A DNA stretch of 64,000 bases, from NCBI GenBank assembly GCA_024196135.1, contig JAMQCK010000033.1, positions 1 to 64,000 of the forward strand. The letters run 5' to 3'. This DNA is from Pleurotus ostreatus/Saccharomyces cerevisiae fusant (taxonomy: Eukaryota > Opisthokonta). The translations under genes were made by a program, and so were the position numbers. Within the stretch, counting starts at the first letter, position 1. Each line of letters starts with the position of its first letter. Under the pieces are notes generated by a model. That model ran no database searches and was not told the origin of the DNA. It saw only the letters and a program-made list of their open reading frames with translations. Positions 10,856 to 21,985 of this stretch are shown here, in pieces.

Positions 10856-11670
10856 TCACTTCCGCCACAGAAGTCCCGGGAGCGGGGCTGCAACTGGGAA
10901 GTCGAGGATGGGCTCGATGTCTTCGAGGTCGAGGGCGGCGAGCTCATCCATCGGTGTGACTTCCCCAGAGGATAGAGGAGAATTCGTGAGAGAGGGAGAA
11001 GACAAGGAAGTCGTGCCCCCGAAGGGGACAGTTGGCGACTCCGAAAAAGGCAAGAGACATGAGGACTCGAAGGGAAGCCCAGGCGACGAGCTCGTGGACT
11101 TCGATTTGGTGATCGGGGACACGGTGCTCGACTCGAAGGGAAGCGCGGGCAACGGGCTCATGAGCTCGGCAGAAGTCTTTGACCTCGTCACAAGCGACAC
11201 AGTTGCCAACTCGACAAAGGGTGAGAATTCCTGCGTTTCCGCGACGTAGTAGCAGATTCGCGCGTGACATATTTCGCCAATTTTGGGCTGGATAGGTGAG
11301 GGTGGTTAGCATATATGCGTTGATGAATTGGGTTCGAGGACGCACCGAGGGAAAACGCGAGGGAGATAATTGCGGCGACATGGACGGAAGCGAGCATGAG
11401 CTTAACACCGACGCAGCCTCGCAGCCTGACGGCGACGCAACCTTAGAGCCTGACGGCGACGCGGCTTCAGTGCCTGACGGCGACGCGTTCTCCGAGCTGG
11501 CGACTCTGCTGGTCTTTAGGCGCATCAGTGCTGAGGAGTCCTGCATCTGAGCGCGCTAGAGGAGGGTCAGTAAATGCATATATGCGGACTCGGAGGACCC
11601 TGACTGTCTCCCAGAGCACGATTTTAGACGTGACGTTGACACCGGAGAATGGGGCGAGGGTGAGGACCAT
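10856..11670 (-). CDS. Ser/Pro-rich orphan protein, 235 aa
   Basis: Three phase-0 exons (11670-11605, 11555-11346, 11287-10856). Both introns contain a GCATATATGC stretch and a CTRAY branch site. The protein starts MVLTLAPFSGVNVTSKIVLW. It then has three near-tandem ASPSG repeats (ASPSGTEA, ASPSGSKV, ASPSGCEA), a segment PKIGEICHARICYYVAETQE, and a Ser/Thr/Pro-rich region in which PFESS occurs twice. It ends DIEPILDFPVAAPLPGLLWRK. Adjacent spurious frames on the plus strand come from the same sequence. No family recognised. The compatible splice phases over three exons support the model; the first exon is the least certain. Confidence 0.55.
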
Positions 11671-11689
11671 AGTGAGGGCGTGGGCGGGG

Positions 11690-11785
11690 GGGAGGGAAGA
11701 GGGAAGAGGTGAGGGCGGGAGCGGAGGTAATAGAGGGCGGGAGGGAAGAGGTGAAGAGTGAAAGGAAGAGGTGAAGGTGGGAAAG
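11690..11785. repeat. Purine-rich tandem repeat (GGGAGGGAAGAGG)
   Basis: Nearly pure purine on the plus strand, made of GGGAAGAGGTGA and GGGCGGGAGGGAAG units. It lies just upstream of the Ser/Pro-rich gene on the minus strand, so it would be a polypyrimidine promoter tract for that gene. Confidence 0.6.
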
Positions 11786-13435
11786 AGAGGCGCGGGGGAT
11801 CGAATGACATCAGTTGGCCATGAAATACCGTGCGCAACCTCGCCATGTGGCTATCCCGTGACTTCCTCGTGAGCGGTTATCTATTGCCTAATTAGGCTGT
11901 CGTCCGAACGCGGCGTGGGATCGGTGTCGGACGCGAGCGCGTTATTTCGGCGTTGAATCGGACGAGCCATGCATATTTGAGTGTATATGGAATCGACGAC
12001 CGGACTGCGCATTCATTCGATACTTGGGATGCGTGCTCGGCAGCTGGATTTTGCTTTCACACTGGAGGACACGAAGGGTTGTTCACACCGGAGTAGACGA
12101 AGAGTTGTTCACGCCGGAGTACACGACTGGGAGCTTCGCAGATTGCTGGAGCTCTCAATAGCTTCACTAGCCGCGCATACGCGTCCATCGTCGACGAGCG
12201 TGGAATAGGACGTCGTTGTGGACGTAGAGCGGGGCGTCGTCGAGGACGACGAGGAGGTGGGAGGCAAGAGAAGTTGGTCGCAATCTACTTCCGGGCTTCC
12301 TCGATCAGTTCTTCTGCTCCTTCCATCATCAATTCTTCGACTCCTTCTATCATCAATCTGAGTTCCTCGACTCCTTCCAACATCTCGGCTCCGACCGTCG
12401 GGCTGCGTGCTCGACGTGTTCCTTCATTGTAAGTAGGAGGTGGTCATTAGTAGGCGAACGACGTCCAGCTGTTCAGACGTTGCTTCGATGGGTTTTGCAT
12501 GACGTCTCAATTGCCTCATGGTTCGCCTCGCAGGCCTGATCAGCACTCGACTCTCCTCGCGTTCTCGATCACCAAATTCGAGTTGGAGGACATTCCATCA
12601 CTGTCGATGAACAGACCCCTGGTTGCCTTCGTGTCTAAATGCTGTCCGCGTACCTGCCATTCCCCCCTGTTGAATCAGCGACCTCGTCTGTCTCGCTTTG
12701 ATTTGCTCGCTATTGGCACGGGACGAGTTCAAGGTCGAGGGATTTGGCTTGCTGCACCCCCACGGTGTCGTCCACTTCTCCTCGTCGCTGACCGCGGCCA
12801 CCTCCAGGCTCTCGCCCCACAGCCTCGTTCCTGCGCGTCTGCGGGGAAGACTGTCCGACTTTCGCACGCCATCCGGACTTGCGGCGGGGGAACTTGGGAC
12901 GAGGAGAAGGGAGTGCTTGAGGCATAGTATAGTCGCCTGGCAGCCTGTAAAGCTCTTTACTATACCAGTACATCCCTTTGTTTTTCTACGCCCTCCCACG
13001 TCTATTTATTGTACGGTCCCAGCGTGAGCCAGTGCTGCGCAACCCGCTGCGCGCTCCACCAAAGTCGAACTTGGACTCACAGTCACCCACAACCTGCTCT
13101 TCACCATCATGTCCTCCTCAGAAGCGCCCTCCGTGGCTCAGAATACCCGCCGTCCCTGTCGTCGAAGAGGTAAAAGGAGAACGTGCCGTGGGGCCTAGGC
13201 CGCCGCCTGCGCACGTGGGCGCGAATTGGAACTCCGCTCCCGAGGGCATTCAAAAAGCGGGCGGCGTACAGCCTCTCTCCCCAACCACGACCGTTGCCGT
13301 TGCCCGTCCCCGGACCAGTCCTTCGTTCTCTTTCACCCTTCTTCCCTCCCGGACGCGGCGCTCTCCTCGGTCGAACTCGTATCATCACCAACCAACCAAA
13401 CCGATCGTTATACCATCCCAGTTCTGATTCATATA
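11786..13435. other. Intergenic with short repeats
   Basis: No gene that I can support. At 12045-12130 a unit with GAAG(G/A)GTTGTTCAC(A/G)CCGGAGTA occurs twice. At 12300-12390 a unit of about 30 nt with CTCCTTC(C/T)(A/)TCATCAATTCTTCGA occurs about three times. The last 300 nt are the promoter side of the glycoprotein gene and contain CT-rich tracts and CAACCAACCAAACC. Confidence 0.4.
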
Positions 13436-14871
13436 ATGTCCCCTGTTAACTCGCTCCTCCTCTCCTCGGCCTTTTTGGCCGCGCTCGCCAAGGCGCAGTC
13501 GACCTTCCCGGCGACGCCTTTGGCGGAGAAGCACTACAAGTACCCGGATGAGATTGTGAGTGGGATGGGTGTGGTGGGGAGGAGGCGATCGCTGACGGGC
13601 ATTTGTAGCCGTACAAGGTCGACACCGACGAGGGTCTCATCCGCGGCACGCAGTTCGGCTACAACCTGTGCAACTCGACCACGGAGGGCCAGGACGCGCT
13701 GTGCCAGACCAGCTTCCTCAACTCGCTCGATGGTGCGTGCTGGCTGACATGCTGCCGATCGTACGTCCTATATTTACGCGTTTTTCTCAGACTTCTGCCT
13801 GTGGGCGCCGTCCGAGCCCAACTCGATGATTGCCGACACGGAGGGCGAGGAGGTCGCGTGGTGCACGAAGCCCGGTCGTGGTGCGTGGGCTATCTCTCGT
13901 CGGACGGACTTGGTTGACTGACACGACCTTTAGGCACCCGCCTCATCCCCGAGGGCGCGCTCACGGGTGTGCAGTTCATGCGCACCTCGGCGTACGTCCA
14001 GGTCATTGGCTTCATCGACCAGACCAAGATCAACATCGCCGACGGTGACTACGGTGGTGAGCTCGACCCGCACGGTGCCGATCTCGTGAGTGAACCTTCA
14101 CCTCTTCCGCATACGCCTTCTGATCCCCCTTTCAGCGCGGTAACCCCATGGGTGGTCTCGTCTACTCGACCGCCTTCAGCTCGAGCGGTGACGAGTACAC
14201 TCAGATGATCGAGTGGCACAAGTGTGTATCTCTCCATCACGTCGCAAGGAGACTCATATTGACCCCATCACAGCTTCATGGGCGGCAACGCGTTCTGCTT
14301 CAAGGTCTGCGACCCGTCCAACGCGCACGCCGCGGACTACTGCCAGCACATCTACGATCGCATCGGTTGCGCGTACAACGCGCCCAACAACGCGCAGGAC
14401 AAGGTCTTCGAGTCCTGCGAGGGCGACCTCCAGGACTTCCCCGGCGTGTACACCGGCGAGGACGGCCAGGTGACCACCTACACGCAGCCGCCTGAGTCGC
14501 TCGGCGCCATTACCACCATGCCGTACCAGCCGAAGGTGCCCGCGTCGAGCAACTGCCAGACGTTCTCGAGCGCGGAGCTGTACTCGGCGCTGTCGTCTGT
14601 GAGCGCGGATGGGGCGAACTCGCACTCGGGGTCGGCGACGTCGAGTGGTGCGGAGTCGAGCAAGACGGCGGGTGCGAGCGGGAGTGGGTCGTCGGCGACG
14701 CGCGGGGCTGCGACGAGCGGCGGCGCGGCGAGCGGGACGGCGGAGGGGGCGCAGGCGACGGGGAGCAATGCTGCGATGGGCGTGCGTGTGTCGGCGGAGG
14801 GTGTTGCGTGGACGGGTGTGTTTTGGGCGGGGCTGGCGGCTGTTGCGGGTGCGGTTGGTGTGATGGCTTAA
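13436..14871 (+). CDS. DHA1-type cell-surface glycoprotein ('macrofage activating glycoprotein'), copy 1
   Basis: Six exons (13436-13555, 13609-13732, 13791-13880, 13934-14085, 14136-14221, 14274-14871), 389 aa. A signal peptide (LLLSSAFLAALAKAQ) is followed by a cysteine-containing domain with DFCLWAPSEPNSMIADTEGE, GYNLCNSTTEG, MGGLVYSTAFSSSGDEYTQM and CFKVCDPSN. A Ser/Gly/Ala-rich linker follows, then a hydrophobic C-terminus typical of a GPI-anchor signal. This pattern matches the basidiomycete family annotated 'macrofage activating glycoprotein', related to Cryptococcus DHA1 antigen. It is a secreted or wall-bound protein of unknown biochemical role. A second copy with the same exon pattern lies inverted at 35101-36465. 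The family call is confident; any function beyond cell surface is not. Confidence 0.85.
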
Positions 14872-15463
14872 GGCCCAGCGTCGACTGTGACCTGAGCGAC
14901 ATCTGCGCTGGCCTCGTCTACCTCCGTTGATGCCGCGCTATCCGTCGAGCGTCTCTTATACTCGTCGACCACCTTGTATTCACTGGCTACCTTATATTCG
15001 AACTGGTTATTGACTTGCGCTTTTTGCTGTCTTGAATGTGTGGGGTGCGCGTGTATCTTATACTGGTACGGATTGCAAGCTATCGGGCTGCACGTTGTGC
15101 GGGCTTGTAAAGGAAGTCAGTAGACTCTGTGCCCAAGTTGGTTGATTTCCTCATTGTTCGTGTTGCATGAGCGCGGCGGGTCGGGACGACGACGTCACAA
15201 GAACTCTTCACGAGCGCAGGGATAACTTCGTTAAGAAGCGCGCCACTGCATAGAGGGCGCTTGGAGTTTAGGGGAAGGTAGTGTAGCAAGGGAGAGTATC
15301 ACTCGTCGACGGCGGCGTCGCACGGATGCTTTCAGTCACGGATCCAAGTACACTGGATAATTGCATAGGAAAAAGCACTGCAGTGCAGACGGCGAATAGC
15401 AAAAAAAATACAGCAATGAAACAATATAAGTCTATAGCAAGCCAAGGACGCCACAGGTTGATG
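14872..15463. other. Intergenic, convergent 3' ends
   Basis: Between the glycoprotein gene and the terpene cyclase gene, which point toward each other. It contains AT-richer 3' UTR-like sequence at 14960-15060 and nothing coding that I can support. Confidence 0.5.
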
Positions 15464-17011
15464 TCAAGGAGACGGACTGCGGCTCTTATAGCCCACGTCC
15501 ACCTTTGACGCGCGGATGGCGTTGATGGCGAGTGCAGTGGTGAAGCCTGGAGGAACATAGATCAGCTTGACTGCCTAGATTTCAACCAGAAATATTGCCC
15601 ACCCCGATTGGCGATCAGCACGCCGTTCGAGCCATACTTGTAGAACCACCCGCATTCCCAGCCGCCGTCGACCTGCTGCATCTCGAGCAGTCGTTGGAGG
15701 TCTGCGGAGGCGTCGACGCCGGCCGTTCGACAGCTGATAATGCGCATGGCGAGGGCGAGGGCGTCGCCGGGCATGTTGACGCGCTCGCGGCAGCGTTCTT
15801 GGAAGATGCCGGAAAGGCGGTGTCGCGCGTCGGAGGATATGGAGAGGAGGCGGCAGAGGAAGCTAAGAGGGATATGAGTTGTGAAAGCAATGTCACGGCA
15901 TGTAGACTTACTATAGGAACGCTTCGGCAGGCTCATAGTAACGCGTGCCATGGACGTAGGCTCGATGCCGAAGGACAGATTCCACCCAATCGAAAGTCTG
16001 CTCGAGCTGGTGACCCCGTCCATTGAGATGAAAGAGGCATAGCGCGTTGACGCAGACGATCGGATCGACGCGCGGCCGCGACGGATCGAAGTACACCTGC
16101 AGCACACCATCCGCGTTCCTCAACCCCAGCATCCTGTCCATCACCCGGTGCTTCGTCTCCTCGGGCACGCCCTCCGCGATGGTCATCCCGATCGAGCTCG
16201 TGTCCGCGTCGAAGGGGAAGACGCGCGTGGTGTGCTCGCCCTCGCCGCGGAAGAAGTTGAACGGGCCGTCGTAGGTGGTGTACTCGACGAGCGCGGGGTC
16301 GCCGAGGGCCTCGAGGATGAGCAGCTGCGCGAAGTTCTCGTGGATGACGTGCCCGGTGGAGGTGAAGGAGAGGTGCCGGCCGGCGTGGGCGCGCATGTAG
16401 GCGAAGGCGCGCGCGAGGGGGTCGCCGCAGAGGTTGTGGAGCGTGCGCTCGACGGTGGGGAAGTCGGAGTAGACGACGCCTTTCATGCCGAAGGAGCGCG
16501 CGGCGAGGACGTTGTCGAACTTGTCGTCGACGAACGCGACGCGCGTTGGGTCGACGCCCGTTTGCGCGATGACGTGCCGGAAGAAGGCGAGGTCGGGCTT
16601 GCGCTCGCGCGCGGCGGCGGAGGTGAACACGCCATCGAAGAGGTCCCAGTCCGTCGATTTCGTCCGCAGGACCTCCCAGTCCGGCGCCGAAATGTTCGAC
16701 ATCGCGTACACCCTCCTCCCGTCGCGCTTCAGATCTCGGATGAGGGACACCATAGACGGACGGCTTGTCAGACTATCGCGCGCGCCCTGAAAGGCAGCCG
16801 CGACGTCCGTGGGGTCGAGCCCAAAATCGGACGCCGCGGCGGCGTATGCTTCGCCCTCTGTCAGCCTGCCGCGCTCGTAGTCATGCCAGCTGGGCGTCTC
16901 CAGGATGGCGTGGAGCGTCTTCGGCGGGACGGTAGTGCTAGGAGGCGCGTTCCACGTGAACAGAACGTCTCCAAGGTCGAAGATCAGGGCGTCAATGGAG
17001 GCAGGGCCCAT
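15464..17011 (-). CDS. HAD-like terpene cyclase (putative drimane-type sesquiterpene cyclase), 480 aa
   Basis: Three exons: 17011-15912, 15862-15603, 15546-15464. Residues 1-200 are a HAD-superfamily domain: motif I DALIFDLGDVLF, motif II AMSNIS, motif III ERKPDLAFF, motif IV FVDDKFDNV. The second Asp of the usual DxD is Gly, as in the DxG subset. Residues 210-480 are a terpene cyclase beta-type domain with DADTSS, matching the class II DxDTT/S protonation motif, and QxxDGGWECGWFYKYGSNG near the C-terminus. This architecture is that of fungal AstC-like and bacterial drimenol synthases, which protonate and cyclise farnesyl diphosphate and then remove phosphate. The exact product cannot be read from sequence. 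No P450 or prenyltransferase gene lies beside it. A TTTAAAGG box lies about 60 nt upstream of the ATG. Confidence 0.85.
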
Positions 17012-17269
17012 GGTGACAGTAAGGGGGGGCGAGGACGAGATGAGTGGGGAGTCATCGGGCCAGGAGCCCTTTAAAGGACCCAGCGGAGTGGCGCTGTAGT
17101 AGCGGCCGTCCCATGGGTTGCTAACAGCCGCCCATCAGGCGTCTATCGCTGTTTCCCAGAGCGTCGACGCCCTTCTTCGGGAGGAGCCTGCACAGCACGA
17201 GCTCATTTCCTATTGCGCGATAGCGGCCGGCGGTACTTTAGATTCATGACAGCAGTCCTGCCGAAATGT

Positions 17270-17746
17270 TCAGTGAAGATAGGTTAGGTTGTGGAGCCAA
17301 TCTGCATACCTTTCGAATGACTTGCGTACCCAGTATCGTTGGCACGCCAAAGGCTTTGACCGGTCCAGTGCTTTTCTCGTTGCTACATATCGCTGGGCGA
17401 GGTATTGAGAAGGTAGCTCAAGCGCCAATACAGCGTCTGTGAGTGCCGCAGGAGGGCACACAATTAGTTCGCGATGCCGTAAAAGGGTACGGCACCCAAA
17501 GGGACAGAAGCAGTCGGTCGTATCAGGCGCCGATCCTTGAGCGTGGGACGCCGACGCGTCGAGCATGTCGGGAGTGTTCGAAAAGAGTGATCCCGATGGA
17601 GTAGCCGTGGGGCCGACTCCTTCGAGCCGTTTCAGTGCAGAAAATGATGAAAGGCAGTGGATGAAAGCATGTAATGGAGAAACTGAGGCGAGGCTACAGC
17701 AGGGCCGTATAGAAAGACGGCTGAGCATATAATCAGATATACACAA
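17270..17746 (-). CDS. Possible orphan ORF, 158 aa
   Basis: An uninterrupted frame on the minus strand starting MCISDYMLSR. The C-terminal half looks protein-like: ALELPSQYLAQRYVATRKAL and then CQRYWVRKSFERYADWL. It is faintly like the basic/aromatic segment of the orphan family in this window. There is no supporting intron, domain or clear promoter. It may be a chance frame or the last exon of a decayed gene. Confidence 0.25.
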   Translation of the reverse strand: MCISDYMLSRLSIRPCCSLASVSPLHAFIHCLSSFSALKRLEGVGPTATPSGSLFSNTPDMLDASASHAQGSAPDTTDCFCPFGCRTLLRHRELIVCPPAALTDAVLALELPSQYLAQRYVATRKALDRSKPLACQRYWVRKSFERYADWLHNLTYLH

Positions 17747-19230
17747 AGGTGTATCATCACTTACTGGCTATTACGGTCGATACTCGATGCTGCTGTTCCC
17801 GGCATCTCGTCGATCCCAGATATAGATGAAGGACACCCAGACCTGAGAGCTCATGCGAACGAGCACCACATCTCGCTTCCGACTGGTGCGCGGGTGACCA
17901 GCACGAGTGGCGGTCATACTCACCCAAGGGCTGTTGAGGTGTCAGACTTTGACAGCAAAAGACTTAGCTGACTCACTGAGTCTGTGGTTCAGTCATGAGG
18001 CTGGGCAGGAGTCATTCTTGTACAGGCATCGAGTGAAAGCATTACTTTGGTGAAGAGGCGGAAAGGCACATCGGTAAATCGGACTGTCAAACCGTGCAGA
18101 ATGATAGCGAGAAGAACGGCCACTCAGTCCATAAGGCATATACGTTGCGTAGCTCGTTGTGGACGGCGCACCATATAGGTCCTTTCGCGCGTCGCTTGCG
18201 TGCAGCAGGCCTCGAAACGCGGCGAAGGATATTGCCAGCCTAAGCTATTGTATATGCCCGAGGCGGTGATGAGATGGATACCATACTCATACAGCCTCCC
18301 TGTATTGGATACACACGTGAACATGTCATTGACGCAGGACAGATGATGGTGGGAAGGAAGATGCGCGGCGCGGGAAAGGCTGGTAACAACTTTTGTCACG
18401 GTCACGTCACTGTCAGTTCCAAGTCCCAACCCACCGGTTCAAACTGTGGCCTCCGCCCTGAGTCACATTCGCTCCCTCAAGCATATGAGAGTATAGGATC
18501 TTCTTGGCAAAGTATATGACGGCTCAAGATCCCCTAAGCCTCAGCAGAGGCTCGAAAGTCGACGCGCGGCGTACCTGCAGCAGCCCGGACCGGCTCTATT
18601 GTTCCCTCGATGCTGTTGTCCCCTTGTAGAGACCTAGCCAGACCATGAAGACAATTACTGCTGCACCTTCGCATGAGGATCTCTTAGCGTTATGCAGGAC
18701 AAGGCACGTGGGAACCCCCAACGGACTCTTGTTGCAGCGCCACCGAAACATGCATACAAGTCACTGCGCTCGACGACCACGCTGCCCAACAAACCGTTCT
18801 CTACCTTCATCTACCATTATGGGCTAGCGACTTCGCTGCCCTTGCGCAGCCGCTCAGCGGGCGACGACTTCGTTTGTTGAACCACTGATCAGATCGATGA
18901 TAAGCGCCGGGTTCTCTTCTTGTCTTTGTTCCCGCCTGACGACTATTGTCCTCAACTCAACGCCTTCTGTGCGCCGATCTCGATCCATGTGATACCGCCG
19001 AGCGCAAGCACTATCCAGGCTACCATTCAAGTAACAAACTCGGCTCTGGTTACGACATACGCCCATTTCGGGCTAGTCGGTGCCTTTCTGGGTGAGACTT
19101 TGTGTCGAGTTCGCCGACTCTCATGTTGACTTCGCAGGATCTCGTCAGGGAAAACACAGACAAGGCCATGACCGAACGCGGACTGCGCAAACACAAGGGC
19201 CACCTCCCCCGGGTGCAGGGCGCGGCAGCT
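17747..19230. other. Intergenic stretch without a supportable gene
   Basis: Both strands were read. Only short frames are present, with no consistent exon chain. The right end is the promoter region of the gene at 19372. Confidence 0.4.
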
Positions 19231-19236
19231 TGCGGG

Positions 19237-19244
19237 TATAAAAG
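19237..19244 (+). promoter_or_regulatory. TATA box TATAAAAG
   Basis: A consensus TATA box, 128 nt upstream of the ATG at 19372 and preceded by a GC-rich tract. It supports the start chosen for that gene. Confidence 0.6.
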
Positions 19245-19371
19245 TGAAAGCCCGCGGTTTCCGGGGTTCCCCAAACCTGTGCGCCTCCCCCTCTCCCCTT
19301 CCCCTCCGCGGATCCCGCGGCGTGTGCATTAGAGTCCTGCTTGCTCTTCTCGTCTCGCCCAAGTTTCCAAA

Positions 19372-20392
19372 ATGCTCCATGCGTCTGTAGCTGCTATCCG
19401 GAAGGCCCCCGGAAGAGTGCAGCAACTGATCACCGAGTGGGAGTGCATGGTACGTGACTTGCGGTGGCGCTTCTCTTGTGTGGCTGTCTGACCTTGTCCT
19501 GGCCTGTAGTGTACGAAGAACAAGGCGCCACCTTTGCGACTAGAGAAGGAGGTCGATACCCTGAAGTACGAGGAAGGCACGCTGCCACTGGGCATTGCAT
19601 ACATCGTAGTGCGTGGATTGAATCAGCGCGTAGATCCAATATTGACGCTTGCCACTATAGCACTACGACGTTCAGGCCGTAGACGACGAGCCGCTGCCTC
19701 TTTGGCCCCAGCCTGCCACCAAGTCGAGCATCCTTGGGTCCCTGCGTCGCTCCTTCCGCGTCTTCCAGCCCCGCCCTGTACGCGCAATAGAGCAGGAAGC
19801 TGCCCGCGTCCTTGAGGAGGTCGTGGCACGTTCCCTCGCGCGTCGCGAGGCGCAGTCAGCTGAGGCTGCTCAGGACAATGAAGTGGCCCTGATCGCAGAG
19901 GCATCACTCACTGTGGCGCCACAAGATAGCGCGGTTTCCGCGCCTCTGGAAACTGAAGCGCCGGCGCCTTCAGACAATGCATCGACGGTTGCCGTAGCCC
20001 CGCAGGCGGTGGCTACGCAGGACGATGCAGCGTCGCCGGCCGTCGCGGCCCCCCAAGTCGTCGTGGCGGCGCCGGTCGCCTCTGCTCCGCAGACCATCCC
20101 AATTCCTCAGCCTGCTGCGCAAGCCGTCCCAGTCTCTCAGCCTGCTCCAGCGCCGCAGCCGCAGACTGCTCCGGCGCCTCAGCTGGGAGTCCCAAACCTG
20201 GATATGGCGAAGAAGCGGCGCACGGTCGTGCTCAAGGACATCGTCGTCACCGAGCTTGGGGAGCTCGCCGACAAGAAGACGCGCAAGGTGCAGAGACTGG
20301 TGGACGACGAGGATGGCGCGCTGTTCAAGACGATCTTCCTTAGGACCGTTTCGATGTTGCTGAGGCAGCCGAGCGCTAGGTCCCAGTACTAG
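19372..20392 (+). CDS. Ala/Pro/Gln-rich orphan protein, 302 aa
   Basis: Three phase-0 exons: 19372-19449, 19510-19608, 19661-20392. It starts MLHASVAAIRKAPGRVQQL. Exon 2 encodes a compact segment with PPLRLEKEVDTLKYEEG. Exon 3 begins HYDVQAVDDEPLPLWPQP, continues into a basic/acidic helix with FRVFQPRPVRAIEQEAARVL, then a long Ala/Pro/Gln/Val low-complexity region (about residues 150-235). It ends in a charged segment containing RRTVVLKDIVVTELGELADK. No signal peptide or membrane segment. The family is not recognised. The TATA box, clean introns and structured ends around the low-complexity core support a real gene. Confidence 0.6.
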
Positions 20393-20912
20393 CTGCGCAT
20401 GTCCCTGTTCTCCGGGCATCCTCTCCGCCATCGCACCTGCTCGACGCCGTAGATGGTCGCTCTACGCCATAGACGCCACTTCGTGCCATACCCACCATAG
20501 ATTCCGGGATCCCTACATACTAACTAATTGTTTATTGCGCGCAGGTATTGTAAGTACTCTATTGTTGTCTGTCTGTTCTGTTGTTCTCCTTCTATGCTTT
20601 TCACCTACTCTACTTTGGGCCCACGTACCTCTTGATACTACTAACTACCGTCGACGTCTATGCATCTCTTTTCTCCCTACACTCTGCGTTCTAAACAACG
20701 CGTGTGATCGAGAACGTCGGAACGACCTTACAACTCATCGACATCGACGGAAGAAGGTTACGTGTTGGCACCGAGCACAGGTATGATCGTCCGAGTCATT
20801 GGAAGAGTATATACTAGAAATACAGAATTTACAGCTAACGATACAAGCGGCGTTTCCCGCAGGCGCCATTGACTTCTCGTCCTCAGAACGCCACCCGTCG
20901 TTAGCCCACGCC
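20393..20912. other. Intergenic, convergent 3' ends
   Basis: 3' flanks of two convergent genes. T-rich sequence at 20530-20660 looks like 3' UTR. Nothing else seen. Confidence 0.45.
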
Positions 20913-21801
20913 CTAGTCGTCCGCTTGGGATGGCGGCGGCGCACGCATCGCCTCGGCATTCCCCTTGAGCAGCCACTTGCGGAGAGGCATCTCGCGCGTG
21001 CCGCCCCTCTGGCTGGCGATATCCTCCGGGGTCGCGATGTGGTTTTGGCTGCGGTAGTACTCGTCGACTGACTTGTCGTATGCCTGGTTGGGGGTGAGTG
21101 GATGAGATGGGGGAGGGGAGTTGGTAAGCGCACCTTGCGGGCAAGGTACGCCTGGTACTTGGTCTTGTCGAAGGCGAAATCCTGGCGGAAGCGGTGGAGG
21201 CGGATTGCGGGATCGTAGCCCGCATTAGTTTTTTGCGCGTGTGCGTCGGCGGCCACGATGTCGCGAGGGAGAGGGTTGATCTGAGGGGAAGTGAGCAGAG
21301 GGCTGCGTGTAGGAGAGCACACGTACGTGGCATGCCTCAAAGGTAGGGAAGGTGGAGAAGAGGTATGTTTCGTCATCCTCGAAAATGTCGTTGGGCGGCC
21401 ACATCTCCACGACGGCGGATTGGGACTCGACGGGGACGGGGACCTCCTCCGGGACGTCCGTTGGTTCTTGGGGGGACTGCTCCTGCGTCTTCGTTAGCAA
21501 AGACGGCGCAAGTATGCGCGTGTAAACGCACCTCCTCAGTTGGCGCCTCCTCCTCCATATTGTCAAGCCAACCTCGCTTAACCATCTTGCTTGCGAACTT
21601 GACTTCCTCGATGGTGGGATATTCGGCAGTGAAGGAGTCGAAGTACAGGGAGAGGAGGTGGACGGCCTGAGACGAGTGTCAGACGGGCTCTCTGAGGACG
21701 GGACGGACTTCACGCACCTCGCGCTCCAGCATCGCGTTTTCCTCTTTCTTGCTGACGCCCCAGGCGAGCTGCGAGCGGTCGAGAGTGTATGCGTAGGCCA
21801 T
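20913..21801 (-). CDS. Orphan family protein with PTFE/YLARK exon module, 230 aa
   Basis: Five phase-0 exons: 21801-21718, 21666-21532, 21482-21327, 21280-21134, 21083-20913. It starts MAYAYTLDRSQLAWGVSKK. Exon 3 is acidic and proline-rich and ends YLFSTFPTFEACH. Exon 4 (49 codons) ends in a basic/aromatic stretch RLHRFRQDF and then KYQAYLARK, with the intron falling exactly after it. Exon 5 has YRSQNHIATPEDIASQRGG and a basic LRKWLLKGN segment. The PTFE end, the YLARK end and the TPEDIA motif align with the genes at 8661 and 27610. This is the most compact and best-formed family member. No known domain, signal peptide or membrane segment; function unknown. Confidence 0.75.
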
Positions 21802-21985
21802 CGCTATGTCGGTGTGTGTTGTGTGCGTGTTGCAGAGCGAGAGCGGACGGAGAGTCGACGCGGGGGAAGGGAAGTGAAGAGCAGGAAAATACGCGCGTGG
21901 GGATCAAAGTATGTGCTTGTTGACTCGTCAACGAGCAAATATAATCAGCAACAAAGCAAGGCGGGGCGCACCACATGACTGCCAT

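Noticed and set aside
10554..11249. Plus-strand frame of 231 codons
   Set aside because: It is antisense to the Ser/Pro-rich gene, whose minus-strand exons have compatible splice phases and a better C-terminus.
16148..17074. Long open frame (about 300 codons) opposite the terpene cyclase
   Set aside because: It is the antisense shadow of a GC-rich coding exon. The minus-strand frame carries the HAD and cyclase motifs.
17020..19230. Possible biosynthetic cluster genes beside the terpene cyclase
   Set aside because: I looked for P450, oxidoreductase, transporter or prenyltransferase motifs on both strands and found none.
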